Assembly (NCBI GenBank): GCA_029776225.1
Contig: JAKOTR010000022.1
Span: forward strand, 124,001-188,000
DNA length: 64,000 bases
Source of the DNA: Acidobacteriota bacterium
Lineage (GTDB): Bacteria; Acidobacteriota; Terriglobia; Bryobacterales; Bryobacteraceae
Direction of reading: 5' to 3'
Shown one piece after another: positions 42,901 through 50,702 of the stretch. Under the pieces are notes generated by a model. It made no database searches. It was given only the letters and a program-made list of their open reading frames with translations, and had not been told where the DNA came from. A program made the position numbers and the translations under genes. The number at the start of each line of letters is the position of its first letter. Within the stretch, counting starts at the first letter, position 1.

Positions 42901-43683
42901 CCGGTTCAGGTAAGGAGCCTTTGTGAAACTGTCCTCTCTGCGACGCGCCACGCCGATTCCGCTGTTCCGCGCCGTTTCGAACAATGTTCCATGGATCTCG
43001 TTGGTGCCGCTCCTCGTGGAAATGACAATGCTGGTGGGCCGGCTGAACTTCGCCGAAACCGCATTCATTTCGACGCGGAACTCTTCCACGGCATCCAACG
43101 CCACCGGGGGAGCGTTACCCCACCGGCGGTCGACTTCCTGCGCGCCGTCCCAGACATACTCCGCCGAGCCCTGCCGCGTGCCGAAGAAACGCTGGCCCTC
43201 AACACCCGGCAGCGTCTGAAGCAGGCTGCTGATGCTGCGCCCGTTGATCGGCAGTTGTTCGACAAACGAACGCGTCAGCGTCGTAGCCACCGTCGGGTTG
43301 TCCGTGGTGACCAGCGGCGTAACATCCACCACCTCCACCATCGTTTGCGTCCCGGCGGGCTGCAAGACCGGGTCGATAACGACGCTTTGGCGGACCTCAA
43401 CCGTCAAGGCGCCCTCGAACTTTTGCATACCCGGTACTTCAACGGTCAACCGGTAGTTGCCCGGTATTACGCCCGGAAACAGAAAGAACCCCACTTCGTT
43501 CGTGGTGGTCCTCGTTGTTACGTTAGTGGCCGTGTTAACCAGCACTACCTGCGTGTTGGGAATTACGGCCCCTGAAGTGTCTCTCACCGTCCCGCTCACC
43601 TGCCCCATACTGGTCTGCGACCAGGCATACGGAGCTGTAAGCAGTCCGATGACGCACATCAAAATGAACAGTCGTGACCTCAT
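39994..43683 (-). CDS. TonB-dependent receptor-like outer membrane protein (Oar type)
   Basis: A 1,229-residue protein starting at ATG 43683 after AGGGG. Signal peptide about 1-23. Residues about 28-110 form a carboxypeptidase-regulatory-like beta-sandwich (GQVSGTVRDTSGAVIPNTQVVL, then NYRLTVEVPGM). A plug-like region follows (about 115-230, LPINGRSISSLLQTLPGV) and a long aromatic-rich beta-barrel. The end YLGNH, LGLRWEYWP and the terminal ARVLQFGARLTW strand fit an outer-membrane barrel. Acidobacteria carry many of these Oar-like proteins; they probably take up oligosaccharides or adhere, but no ligand is known for this one. A sigma70 promoter with a leader of about 215 bases and a terminator frame the gene, so it is a single-gene transcript. 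Confidence 0.9.
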   Translation of the reverse strand: MRSRLFILMCVIGLLTAPYAWSQTSMGQVSGTVRDTSGAVIPNTQVVLVNTATNVTTRTTTNEVGFFLFPGVIPGNYRLTVEVPGMQKFEGALTVEVRQSVVIDPVLQPAGTQTMVEVVDVTPLVTTDNPTVATTLTRSFVEQLPINGRSISSLLQTLPGVEGQRFFGTRQGSAEYVWDGAQEVDRRWGNAPPVALDAVEEFRVEMNAVSAKFSRPTSIVISTRSGTNEIHGTLFETARNSGIGVARRREDSFTKAPYLNRHEFGGSIGGPVFLPKIYNGKDRTFWFASYEGRRQLTNSTAQYRVPTMAMRQGDFSDLRDTQDRLITLYDPWSTAADWSRQPFRHGGRLNVIDPSLLSPTAKYLFDVTRVPTNDLNPMKDINYVGTIPSRARWWSFTSRLDHRFSDSDNFFVRASIADSFDLYNCGGNCGGGQVMLNDVYGREVGMITHSSLSSTWIHTFGPTMFNELLISAKRQDWYGGNNNPDKINFIDMMGTPNPFGVTTEAIPQFTSTGLSGYDFRTNTWKKGIFNNFVIDNNATKIVGKHEIQFGGHLRYDQLNILPDQTWVEGLHYFDVAATTLYDPSSNPQNPQGMPLTGHNLANMFLGIARYQNNLNRKFFYFRGGEYALYVQDNWRVTPRLTLNLGLRWEYWPFYNEKHGMLSGFNKSNKALVLGAPLEDFYALGNSTPSLINRLQQLGMTIQTYDQAGLPRNFATAGKRDFGPRLGFAYRAGDGRKSFVIRGGYSVAYFPVPLFTFVDRMFTNYPTFATFSNNLNDSAQSPDGIPSYLLRAAPPIIMGVNSRDAVSVAVAQGINPGSPSISYFAKEQPDARVHSWNLTIEKEVAQNIVTRVRYLGNHTGHLEQYWEYNGSMPDYIWYATTGLPTPTGLYAGTARRAFDQTLWGTIREYTKTGWSNYGGMEFEVERRYSKGVGFQLSYVVGNTLATGATWSPGVIPATNQFMPGAVPENFDELNRFLNYRRDTDVPKHRVRWNWIVDLPFGSGKLIGGNASGVLDKIIGGWQIAGMGNLRSNYFSLPTGNWNITGEKIEIYGYKYPIQDCRSGQCQPGYLWWNGYIPSNRINSYDPVTGKPNGIMGVPDHYKPAVTPLIPWGTTELPPNAPPDTNIQNHWDSNDVWIPMKDGSVRRQAYNPGLHPWRNQYMPGVRQWGLDASLFKNVRFGERVNVRVNADFFNVLNAPGNPNSIGGDGILSTRNSGQAARVLQFGARLTW

Positions 43684-43792
43684 CAACCCCTATCCTTTGG
43701 TGTAAGCATGCTAAGGTTACCCGTGGCGGATGCACCCTGATACGCGGCGAGACTATCGCGCAATTTTTTCTTAATCCGCCCCGGTAAGATTA

Positions 43793-43826
43793 AAGTTTAG
43801 TCGGAACAACGCCCGACTGTAAACTT
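43793..43826 (-). promoter_or_regulatory. Hairpin in the TonB receptor leader
   Basis: AAGTTTA-GTCGG (43793-43804) pairs with CCGAC-TG-TAAACTT (43813-43826) around an eight-base loop with a two-base bulge. It lies about 110 bases before the receptor start. It may regulate translation or RNA stability, or serve as a protein site in DNA. Confidence 0.5.
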
Positions 43827-43905
43827 ACCAATCCTTATTTACTATTATTTTTAGTTTTCTGTTGTTACTTTTTCCCCTCAGCTATCACCACCTTTCTGCG
43901 GTCAT

Positions 43906-43934
43906 ATTTTAGTCAAATTCCCGGTACTCTGCAA
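43906..43934 (-). promoter_or_regulatory. Sigma70-type promoter for the TonB receptor gene
   Basis: Read on the minus strand: TTGCAG (43934-43929), a 17-base spacer, then TAAAAT (43911-43906). Both boxes match the consensus well and the spacing is ideal. Transcription would start near 43899, giving a 5' leader of about 215 bases. Confidence 0.65.
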
Positions 43935-44125
43935 CTAGGGCGGGTTCGCTAGGGATTCCAATATTAAAAAAGCTTACTTTTGATTGTCGCCGCCGAAACC
44001 TGCCAGGCAAGCCCGGCTGGCGTGGACAGGATGAAGCGCTTTTCATTTTCCGCCATCATCGCGAAGCATCTGCGTCCATGAGCCGGGACGGTGGACACAG
44101 GCCAGCGTGATCCAGACAGCGGCCT

Positions 44126-45313
44126 TTAGCGGCGGCTCTTTGCAGCGTCCCTTCGAGCTTGGGCGGCCTGCTGGCCGGCGGCTACCGGGGCAAAGCGGCC
44201 ATCGGGGAAAATCACATAGCGGCGGCCGCGCCAGCTTATGGTGTCGCCGAAGAAGCCGGCGATCCACAGCAGGAAGCTGGCAAGATCCTGCAGGGGCAGC
44301 AGCCACCACTTCCGGGCGGTGAGCGAATCGTGCAGCACCCAACCCGCGGTGGCCCATGCGGCAGCCGCCCGCGCCACCACGGCGCCAACAGCCAGCGGCC
44401 ACCACTCCGGCGCCACCGCGGCCAGCAGCAGCGCCAGCGGCAGCGGATAGGTGAATACCTGCCCGAAATAGCCCGCCGGGCGCGACCGCCGGGTCGAGCG
44501 CGCCCAGCGAAGCCGGTGCTGGAGGTTGGGCCGGAAGCGCTGTGAGCCGATCCGGTGCTCGATGACGCAGGAAGACAGCGCGGTCCCGTAGCCGGCTTCG
44601 GCGGCGAGCTTGCCCATCATGAAGTCCTCGGCCAGGTAATCCTTCAGGGCGTCGAAGCCGCCGATCCGCTCAAGCACCTCGCGCCGCACGGCCATACCCG
44701 GCCCCACGCCGAACTTCATTCCCTCCAGCATGCGCGCCACCAGGATGCCGGCAATAAACTCGGTGTTCATGCCGATGGTTTCCAGCGTGGACCAGAAGGA
44801 GCGCCCCGGTATGCCGCGGTAGGGGCAGGTGGTCAGGCCGAGGCGTGGATCTTCGAACTCCGCGGCGAGGCCACGGAGCAGGTCCGGCCGGGCGCGGGTG
44901 TCGCTGTCAGTCATGACCAGCAGGTCGTAGCGGGCCGCGGCGAGCATGCTGTCGAGTGCGAACACCTTCGCGTTGGCATAGGGCGGTTCGCCGGTGACAA
45001 TCAGGCGCGCGGGAACGCCGGGGTATTCCACGCGAAGCTTCTCGAAGACCGCCGCCGCGGGGTCGCTGGCGTTGCGCACGGCGCAGAGAATCTCAAAGTT
45101 GGGATAGTCCTGCGCGAAGTAGCTGCGCAGGTTCTCCTCCAGCCCCTCATCGAGACCGGAGAGGGGTTTCAAGATGGAGATCGGCGGGAAGGTGGAAGCG
45201 GGCTGCGTTCGCCGGCACGCCGCCAGATACTGCCGCGCGGCGACGATCACGAGCGCCGCGTATACGGACGATCCCGCCACGAGCAGTACGAGTACCGCCG
45301 CGACGAGGTCCAT
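44126..45313 (-). CDS. Membrane glycosyltransferase, ceramide glucosyltransferase/HpnI type
   Basis: A 395-residue GT2/GT21-type glycosyltransferase. An N-terminal membrane helix (about 3-25) is followed by the catalytic domain with PPISILKPLSGLDEGLEENL, the metal-binding VMTDSDTRARPDLL, LAEDFMMGKLAAEAGY and the acceptor-site RHRLRWARSTR-like HRLRWARSTRR. Two or three C-terminal helices anchor it. Members put a sugar on ceramide or, as HpnI, on bacteriohopanetetrol in hopanoid synthesis. Acidobacteria make hopanoids, so HpnI is a fair guess, but no other hpn genes are in the window. The gene starts 3 bp after thrS on the same strand. Confidence 0.85.
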   Translation of the reverse strand: MDLVAAVLVLLVAGSSVYAALVIVAARQYLAACRRTQPASTFPPISILKPLSGLDEGLEENLRSYFAQDYPNFEILCAVRNASDPAAAVFEKLRVEYPGVPARLIVTGEPPYANAKVFALDSMLAAARYDLLVMTDSDTRARPDLLRGLAAEFEDPRLGLTTCPYRGIPGRSFWSTLETIGMNTEFIAGILVARMLEGMKFGVGPGMAVRREVLERIGGFDALKDYLAEDFMMGKLAAEAGYGTALSSCVIEHRIGSQRFRPNLQHRLRWARSTRRSRPAGYFGQVFTYPLPLALLLAAVAPEWWPLAVGAVVARAAAAWATAGWVLHDSLTARKWWLLPLQDLASFLLWIAGFFGDTISWRGRRYVIFPDGRFAPVAAGQQAAQARRDAAKSRR

Positions 45314-45316
45314 GGG

Positions 45317-47257
45317 TCACTCGGCCGTCGACTTCGCGGCGATCAACTGAGTGATCTCCTGGATGAAAACGTCGACCGCCTTGGCCCCCTGGTCGCCGTG
45401 TTTGCGGTTGCGGACGGAAACCGTGCCGGCTTCGGCTTCCCGGTCGCCGACGACTAGCATGTAGGGAACCTTCTGGAGCTGGGCCTCACGAATCTTGAAA
45501 TTGACCTTCTCCTTACGGTCGTCCAGCGTGGCTCGAAGCCCGGCTTCCTGAAGGCGCCGCGTGACCTGCTGCGCGTAAGGCAGGTGACGGTCGGTGATGG
45601 GCAGCACGACGGCCTGCACCGGCGCGAGCCAGACGGGAAACGCTCCGGCATAGTGTTCGAGCAGGATGCCGAAGAAGCGCTCCACCGAGCCGTAGAGTGC
45701 GCGATGCACCATCAGCGGCTGGTGCGGCTTGCCGTCCTCCGCGATGTATTCCAGGTTGAACCGGCGCGGCAGCGTGAAATCGAACTGGACGGTGGAAAGC
45801 TGCCAGAGGCGGCCGATGGCGTCCACCAGCTTCACATCGATTTTCGGGCCGTAGAAAGCCGCTTCGTCCGGCACCACCTTGATCTGCATGTTCAGCCGTT
45901 CGCAAGCATGCTTCAAAGCGTTTTCGGCCAGGTTCCACTGCTCCGGCGTGCCGTCGTACTTGCCGCTGGCGCCGCCGTCCCAGGTGGAAAGCTCCGCCTG
46001 GTACTGCTCGAAGCCGAAGGTGTGCAGGACGTCGAGCGCGAACCCGAGACAGTTGACTACTTCGTCCTCGATCTGTTCGGGCGTGCAGAAGATGTGCGCA
46101 TCGTCCTGGGTAAAGCCGCGGACGCGCATGAGGCCATGCATGACGCCGGAACGTTCATATCGGTAAACGGTGCCGAGCTCGCTGAGGCGCACCGGCAGGT
46201 CGCGGTAGCTCCTCAACCGGTCCTGGTAGATCAGGATGTGGAACGGGCAGTTCATCGGCTTGAGCTGGTATTCGGCGTCGTCCAGCTCCATGCGCTTGAA
46301 CATGTTCTCGGCGTAGAAGCCGTAATGACCGGAGGTCTTCCAGAGGTCCGAGCGCGCGATGTGCGGCGTATAGACGAGCGAGTACCCGCGAGCGACGCAC
46401 TGGTCGCGCATCCAGTCCTCCAGGATGCGGCGCACGGTGGCGCCCTTGGGATGGAAGAAGATCAGCCCAGGCCCGGCCAGCTCCTGGATGCTGAACAGGT
46501 CGAGTTCCTGGCCAAGCTTGCGGTGATCGCGCTTCTTGGCCTCTTCGAGCTGGCGGAGGTAGTCCTCGAGCTCCTTGCGGGTGAAGAACGCCGTGCCGTA
46601 GATGCGCTGGCCCTGGCGGTTGCGCTCGTCGCCTTTCCAGTACGCGCCCGCGATCGAAAGAAGCTTGAACGCCTTGATCTTCGAAGTGGAGGGCACGTGC
46701 GGCCCGCGGCAGAAGTCGATGAACTTCGGCCCGAGAGTGTACTCGGAAAAGACCTCGCCGGCTTTCTCCTCGATCAGCTCGCACTTGAGGTTCTCGCCCA
46801 TTTCGGCGTACTTCTTGAGCCCTTCTTCCTTGGGCGTCAGCTTGCGCTCGTATGGCAGGTCCGCGCGCTGCAGCTCCCACATCCGGGCCTCGATCTTTTC
46901 CAGGTCCTCGGGAGTGAACGGTTCGTCGCGGTAAAAATCGTAAAAGAAGCCCGTTTCCGTGGCCGGGCCGATGCCCAGCCGGGTGCCTGGAAACAGATCG
47001 AGGACAGCCGCTGCCAGCAAGTGGGCGGTCGAGTGGCGATACACCTCGAGCGCCTCGGGGTTCCCCAGAGTGAGAATCTCCAGGGTGGCATCGCTCTCAA
47101 TAGGCTGGCAGAGGTCGACAAGTTGGCCGTTCACCCGGGCGACAAGAGCATCGTCGGCGAGCCGGCGGCTGATCGATCTGGCAAGGTCGAGAGGCGTGGT
47201 GCCCGCCTGCACGCTCTGACGGCTCCCGTCGGGGAGAGTAATGGTGATCTCGCTCAT
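45317..47257 (-). CDS. thrS: Threonyl-tRNA synthetase
   Basis: A 646-residue class II synthetase starting at ATG 47257 (MSEITITLPDGS). A longer frame upstream is not supported. Domains in order are TGS (about 1-62), the editing domain (about 65-225, STAHLLAAAVLDLFPG and FCRGPHVPST), the catalytic domain (about 270-535, motif 2 FKRMELDDAEYQLKPMNCPFH and RGFTQDDAHIFCT, motif 3 HRALYGSVERFFGILLEH) and the anticodon-binding domain (about 545-640). It charges tRNA-Thr and removes misattached serine. The glycosyltransferase gene follows after 3 bp and is probably co-transcribed. Length and motifs are standard. Confidence 0.97.
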   Translation of the reverse strand: MSEITITLPDGSRQSVQAGTTPLDLARSISRRLADDALVARVNGQLVDLCQPIESDATLEILTLGNPEALEVYRHSTAHLLAAAVLDLFPGTRLGIGPATETGFFYDFYRDEPFTPEDLEKIEARMWELQRADLPYERKLTPKEEGLKKYAEMGENLKCELIEEKAGEVFSEYTLGPKFIDFCRGPHVPSTSKIKAFKLLSIAGAYWKGDERNRQGQRIYGTAFFTRKELEDYLRQLEEAKKRDHRKLGQELDLFSIQELAGPGLIFFHPKGATVRRILEDWMRDQCVARGYSLVYTPHIARSDLWKTSGHYGFYAENMFKRMELDDAEYQLKPMNCPFHILIYQDRLRSYRDLPVRLSELGTVYRYERSGVMHGLMRVRGFTQDDAHIFCTPEQIEDEVVNCLGFALDVLHTFGFEQYQAELSTWDGGASGKYDGTPEQWNLAENALKHACERLNMQIKVVPDEAAFYGPKIDVKLVDAIGRLWQLSTVQFDFTLPRRFNLEYIAEDGKPHQPLMVHRALYGSVERFFGILLEHYAGAFPVWLAPVQAVVLPITDRHLPYAQQVTRRLQEAGLRATLDDRKEKVNFKIREAQLQKVPYMLVVGDREAEAGTVSVRNRKHGDQGAKAVDVFIQEITQLIAAKSTAE

Positions 47258-47395
47258 AAACGCTTGAGTTAACAGCGTAACATGTCGGAAGCGCTGGACG
47301 CCCAAACAGCGTGGTTTGGGAAGGGCGCGGCGGCTTCTCAGCGTGAGGGCCGTCTCTACTGCTATGTTAAAGTATGAATCCTGGAGTTCGTTTGA

Positions 47396-48022
47396 ATGAT
47401 CCAACGCGTAGGGCAAACTAGCGGGTTTGATGAAGCGGCCTTAGTAGCCCAAGCCCAACGCGGAGATGTGGAGGCGTTCACTGAACTGGTGAACCGTTAT
47501 GAAGGTGGCATTTTCAGGCTGGCAAGACATATCACCCAGAATCCGGAAGATGCCGAAGACGTTCTCCAGGAGACCTTTCTCAAGGCGTATGAACACCTGG
47601 AAGATTTCCAGGGCAATTCGAAATTCTACACCTGGCTGGTGCGCATTGCCGTTAACCAGTCCCTGATGAAGCTCCGGAAACGGAAGTCGGACGCCTCGGT
47701 ATCGCTCGACGAGCCGTTCGATACCGGAGAAGAAAATCTGGCGCGCGAAATCGCGGTCTGGGATCCGAATCCCGAGCTGCTTTACTCACGGGAGGAGATC
47801 CGGGCGATTCTCGAGAAAGCAGTGGAAAGCCTGCCACCTGCGTTTCGCGCAGTCTTCGCGTTGCGTGATATCGAGGAACTCTCGACCGAGGAGACAGCCG
47901 CAGTATTGAATCTTTCCGTGCCAGCCGTCAAGAGCCGCCTCCTGCGAGCACGCTTGCGGTTGCGGGAAAAGCTGACCCGCTATTTCAAGCGAAAGGGGGA
48001 AGATTTGTTTGATTACCTGTAA
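47396..48022 (+). CDS. ECF RNA polymerase sigma factor
   Basis: A 208-residue extracytoplasmic-function sigma factor from ATG 47396, with GGAG about nine bases upstream. Region 2 (about 25-90) has NRYEGGIFRLARHITQNPEDAEDVLQETFLKAYEHL, then FYTWLVRIAVNQSLMKLRKRK. Region 4 (about 135-190) has SLPPAFRAVFALRDIEELSTEETA and LSVPAVKSRLLRARLRLRE. It is of the RpoE-like length. A small zinc anti-sigma gene overlaps its 3' end by 14 bases, the usual arrangement for a sigma/anti-sigma pair. The signal it answers to is unknown. Confidence 0.94.
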   Translation: MIQRVGQTSGFDEAALVAQAQRGDVEAFTELVNRYEGGIFRLARHITQNPEDAEDVLQETFLKAYEHLEDFQGNSKFYTWLVRIAVNQSLMKLRKRKSDASVSLDEPFDTGEENLAREIAVWDPNPELLYSREEIRAILEKAVESLPPAFRAVFALRDIEELSTEETAAVLNLSVPAVKSRLLRARLRLREKLTRYFKRKGEDLFDYL

Positions 48023-48254
48023 GGATTTTCTCAGCGAGCTGAACGAGTTCCTCGACGACGAGTGCAGTGCGAAGGTCCGCCAGGAATTGGAGCAGCATCT
48101 GAGCGAGTGTCCCAACTGCTGGGTAATCTGCGACACCACCAAAAAGACGATCAATATTTACCGCGGCACGGAGCACTACGTGGTTCCGCCCGAGGTGCAT
48201 GAGCGGCTGATCACGGCGCTGCGCAACAAGGCAAGCAAGCTTCGCCATAGCTGA
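48009..48254 (+). CDS. Soluble zinc-finger anti-sigma factor (ZAS type)
   Basis: An 81-residue protein starting at TTG 48009, with GGGGGAAG just before, inside the end of the sigma gene. It contains the zf-HC2/ZAS motif: Cys4 and then His-x3-Cys-x2-Cys in HLSECPNC (about 30-37). There is no membrane segment, unlike many anti-sigma factors, so the sensor is probably cytoplasmic and zinc/redox-linked. It would bind the sigma factor and release it when the zinc site is oxidised or by another signal. Four-gene context (a ferredoxin gene next to it) is compatible with redox sensing but does not prove it. Confidence 0.85.
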   Translation: MITCKDFLSELNEFLDDECSAKVRQELEQHLSECPNCWVICDTTKKTINIYRGTEHYVVPPEVHERLITALRNKASKLRHS

Positions 48255-48347
48255 GGCCGGAACGTCCCGGCCGCGCCTGCCACAAACACCCCTTCAACAA
48301 GCGATGACGCGGGCGGCTTGCGCACGCCCGCCGAAGCCTCTCCGGTT

Positions 48348-48740
48348 TCAGGCCTGCTCTGGCGTCGCTCCGTCGGAGCCGCGCAGCGGTCCCAGAGCGA
48401 AGAGGTACTCTTCAACCGGCTTGCCGCCGACAAGGTGTTCCTGGATGATGCGCTCGAGCACTTCCGGGGTGGCCGAGTGATACCAGGCGCCTTCGGGATA
48501 GACAACGGCGATCGGGCCCTGCTGGCAGATGCGGAGGCAACTCACCTTCGAGCGGTAGACGTTCACAAGGCCGAGTTCGACGATTCGCTTCTTCAGGTAC
48601 TCCCAGGAAGCCATACCGGCCTCGTAGGAGGCGCACTTGGGGTTGGTGTGGGCGCAAATAAAAATATGGCGGCTGAGGCCATCGAGACCGCGCTTCCGCG
48701 CAATCTCTTGCAAACGCTCTCTGGCCGCGGGATCAATCAT
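48348..48740 (-). CDS. Thioredoxin-like [2Fe-2S] ferredoxin
   Basis: A 130-residue protein with the NuoE/thioredoxin-like [2Fe-2S] fold. The cysteines are in [18 protein letters not shown] and [19 protein letters not shown]. That spacing (Cys-x8-Cys, then about 34 residues, then Cys-x3-Cys) fits the family of small ferredoxins related to the 24-kDa complex I subunit. The C-terminus [21 protein letters not shown] is characteristic. It carries single electrons between unknown partners. It is convergent with the anti-sigma gene and divergent from a metallopeptidase gene (about 26 bp). Confidence 0.87.
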   Translation of the reverse strand: MIDPAARERLQEIARKRGLDGLSRHIFICAHTNPKCASYEAGMASWEYLKKRIVELGLVNVYRSKVSCLRICQQGPIAVVYPEGAWYHSATPEVLERIIQEHLVGGKPVEEYLFALGPLRGSDGATPEQA

Positions 48741-48766
48741 GAAAGTCCTCCGGATGGTTGATTACA

Positions 48767-49162
48767 ATGTGGATGCGGATGAGTCCCGCCGAATTCGACA
48801 GGCTGGTGGAGAAGGCACTCAGGGCGATTCCGCCGCGCTTCCGCCGCCGGCTGAAAAACGTCGCATTCATCGTCGAACCCGAGCCTCCATCACCGAACCT
48901 GCTGGGGTTGTATCAGGGGCGTCCGCTGCCCTACCGCAGCGTGAGCGACGGCTTCACCCTGCCCGACCGGATCACGATCTACCAGGGGCCGCACGAGCGC
49001 CTCGCGCGCAACCGCCGCCACCTCGAACAATTGATTGTAGACACAGTATGGCACGAGGTGGCCCATTACTTCGGCATGGACGAGAGCAGGGTACGCCGGG
49101 CGGAACAGAGGCGGAGGATTTTGCGGGAGCGGGGCATCCCCGGACCGGATGAGCGGTTCTGA
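48767..49162 (+). CDS. Zincin-like metallopeptidase (DUF1025 family)
   Basis: A small protein of the zincin-type metallopeptidase family. The zinc-binding HExxH is in TVWHEVAHYFGMDE, near residue 106. Upstream is RDRLVEKALRAIPPRF-like sequence (FDRLVEKALRAIPPRFRRRL) and LLGLYQGRPLPYR, as in other members. ATG 48767 gives 131 residues, but in-frame ATGs at 48773 and 48779 are equally possible because no strong ribosome site is visible. The third zinc ligand is expected to be the Asp or Glu in GMDESRVR. The substrate is not known. Confidence 0.85.
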   Translation: MWMRMSPAEFDRLVEKALRAIPPRFRRRLKNVAFIVEPEPPSPNLLGLYQGRPLPYRSVSDGFTLPDRITIYQGPHERLARNRRHLEQLIVDTVWHEVAHYFGMDESRVRRAEQRRRILRERGIPGPDERF

Positions 49163-49184
49163 TTCCGGGCTACTTGATGGCGCC

Positions 49185-50702
49185 TCACCTCGGACCGGAA
49201 CTCGCTGGGTTAGAGCCGAAACTCGACGGGCCGGACTGGAACCCGGGCTGCGGAAAGCTGCCCGGCTGCCGCTGCGTGCCGGGCTGCTGCCCACCCAACT
49301 GCGGACCCATCATAAGCGGATTCATGAGCTCCTGGCGCGGATCGTACACGAATTCCCACTCGTTGTACTTGTTGCGCTCCTTGTAGACCTTGATGCCGTA
49401 AGCTTCAAGCTTGCTGGCAACCCCCGCGATTCCGCCGCCGATCACCTGACTGCCCATTGCGAAGCCCGGCTGAGCTCCGGGCTGCCTCAGCATCCGGTCT
49501 ATCATGGCGGGGACTGGCGTAGTGCCAGAAGCCGGGCCGGGCGGCGTTGCCCCCGCTGGGGGAGCGGGAGGCGCCTGCGTGTAGCCCGTGGGATCCTGCT
49601 GGGTCTGGGTCGGATAAGGGCTGCCTGGCGAAACCAGTGAGGGCTGGATGGGCAAACCGGGGACGGCAGGACCGTAACCCGGCTGCATTCCCGGTTGTAT
49701 GCCTGGCTGCTGTGTACCCTCCTGCTGCATGCCAGGCTGCATTCCCGGTTGCATTCCCGGATACTGCTGTCCCTGCTGGCCAGGCGTCAACGGAATAGGC
49801 TGCCCGGGTTGCACGCCGGGTTGCATCCCCGGCTGCATGACAGGATACGGCTGTCCGGGCTGGCCCGGGGTCAATGGTACCGGCTGTCCCGGCATGCCGG
49901 GTTGCATTCCCGGTTGCATGCCCGGATACTGCTGTCCCTCCTGGCCGGGCGTCAACGGAATAGGCTGCCCCTGCTGCATGCCGGGCTGCATCCCCGGTTG
50001 CATGACCGGATATGGCTGTCCAGGCTGACCCGGCTGCATGACTGGATACTGCTGGCCGGGCGCCAAGGGAACCGGCTGGCCCGGCTGGAACTGCACGGGC
50101 TGATCAGGCTGAACGCCGGGATACTGCGCGACGGGCTGCCCCGGTGCTTCGGGATTCCAACCCGGACTCGTGCTGCCGGCAAAGCCCGGCATGACAACCG
50201 TGCCTCCGGCACTCTCACTCGGTCTGAGCCGCGGCACCATGGAGGGGACAGCGGGGGCGTTCGGGTCGGATGCCTGCCCGCTCGATCCGATGGGGGTTCC
50301 GATGCTGGAGCCCATCTGCCCTTCCTGTTTCACCTGCGGCGGCTTCTGGACGAGCGAGTCGAGGAGCACGCCGCCGGGGCCGGCATGAATGAGCCGCCAG
50401 TCGTCGCTGTTCGTCATCGGGTCCTTATAGCGGCGGCGAAGAAAGCGGATGTTGTTCGTATTTTCAAGCTGGTCGATGCTGGCGGGATATCTGCCGGGGA
50501 ACTTGCGCATGTACAACTGAATGGCGCGGACGTACTGCTCGCCGCGCTCGATGAGCAGTTCCTCTTTCTCGCGCTGAGCTTGAAAGGCAACGCGAGGCAG
50601 CTCCATGTAGAGCATGATCGAAACCATGGCCGCCATCGCGAACACGAACAGCAGGGCGAATCCCGACTCCTGTTTTCCTACCGCGCGGCGGCCTGGTTTC
50701 AT
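49185..50702 (-). CDS. Pseudopilin-like protein with long Met-Gln-Pro-Gly repeat region
   Basis: A 505-residue protein with a pilin-like start: KQESGFALLFVFAMAAMVSIMLYMEL has the Gly-Phe cleavage site and helix of type IV pilins, but position +5 is Phe instead of Glu, as in minor pseudopilins. Residues about 50-110 (LLIERGEQYVRAIQLYMRKF, YPASIDQLENTN, RRRYKDPMT) look like a short GspG-type globular part. From about 200 to 340 runs a low-complexity repeat with units such as YPVMQPGMQPGM and GQPIPLTPGQ. A folded-looking end follows (GGGIAGVASKLEAYGIKVYKERNKYNEWEFVYDP). It is the last gene of the assembly operon (ATGA overlap with its neighbour). It may be a surface fibre or spacer. Confidence 0.75.
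   Translation of the reverse strand: MKPGRRAVGKQESGFALLFVFAMAAMVSIMLYMELPRVAFQAQREKEELLIERGEQYVRAIQLYMRKFPGRYPASIDQLENTNNIRFLRRRYKDPMTNSDDWRLIHAGPGGVLLDSLVQKPPQVKQEGQMGSSIGTPIGSSGQASDPNAPAVPSMVPRLRPSESAGGTVVMPGFAGSTSPGWNPEAPGQPVAQYPGVQPDQPVQFQPGQPVPLAPGQQYPVMQPGQPGQPYPVMQPGMQPGMQQGQPIPLTPGQEGQQYPGMQPGMQPGMPGQPVPLTPGQPGQPYPVMQPGMQPGVQPGQPIPLTPGQQGQQYPGMQPGMQPGMQQEGTQQPGIQPGMQPGYGPAVPGLPIQPSLVSPGSPYPTQTQQDPTGYTQAPPAPPAGATPPGPASGTTPVPAMIDRMLRQPGAQPGFAMGSQVIGGGIAGVASKLEAYGIKVYKERNKYNEWEFVYDPRQELMNPLMMGPQLGGQQPGTQRQPGSFPQPGFQSGPSSFGSNPASSGPR
49690..50110 (-). repeat. Coding tandem repeat (PGMQPG type) within the pseudopilin gene
   Basis: Imperfect tandem repeats of about 9-12 bases and larger units of about 130 bases encode Gln-Pro-Gly and Met-Gln-Pro-Gly runs. 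Larger units begin with GQPIPLTPGQ or GQPVPLTPGQ and are near copies of each other. Such repeats readily gain or lose units by slippage. Confidence 0.8.

Larger units (their letters stand above)
43684..44125. other. 442-bp AT-rich intergenic region
   Basis: This gap separates the TonB receptor start from the 3' end of the glycosyltransferase gene. I see no coding frame. It is clearly more AT-rich than its surroundings. It holds the receptor promoter (43906-43934) and a structured leader with a hairpin (43793-43826). The part from 43935 to 44125 shows no further feature I can support. Confidence 0.6.

Noticed and set aside
39940-43575. Long plus-strand open frames opposite the TonB receptor gene (664 and 534 codons)
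   Set aside because: They are antisense shadows of a well-supported gene, rich in Arg/Val/His, with no recognisable domain.
45584-47272. 562-codon plus-strand open frame opposite thrS
   Set aside because: Exact antisense of thrS coding sequence with no start signal or domain.
49690-50110. Possible CRISPR or intergenic tandem repeat array
   Set aside because: The repeats are in-frame coding repeats of the pseudopilin gene. There are no unique spacers of constant length.
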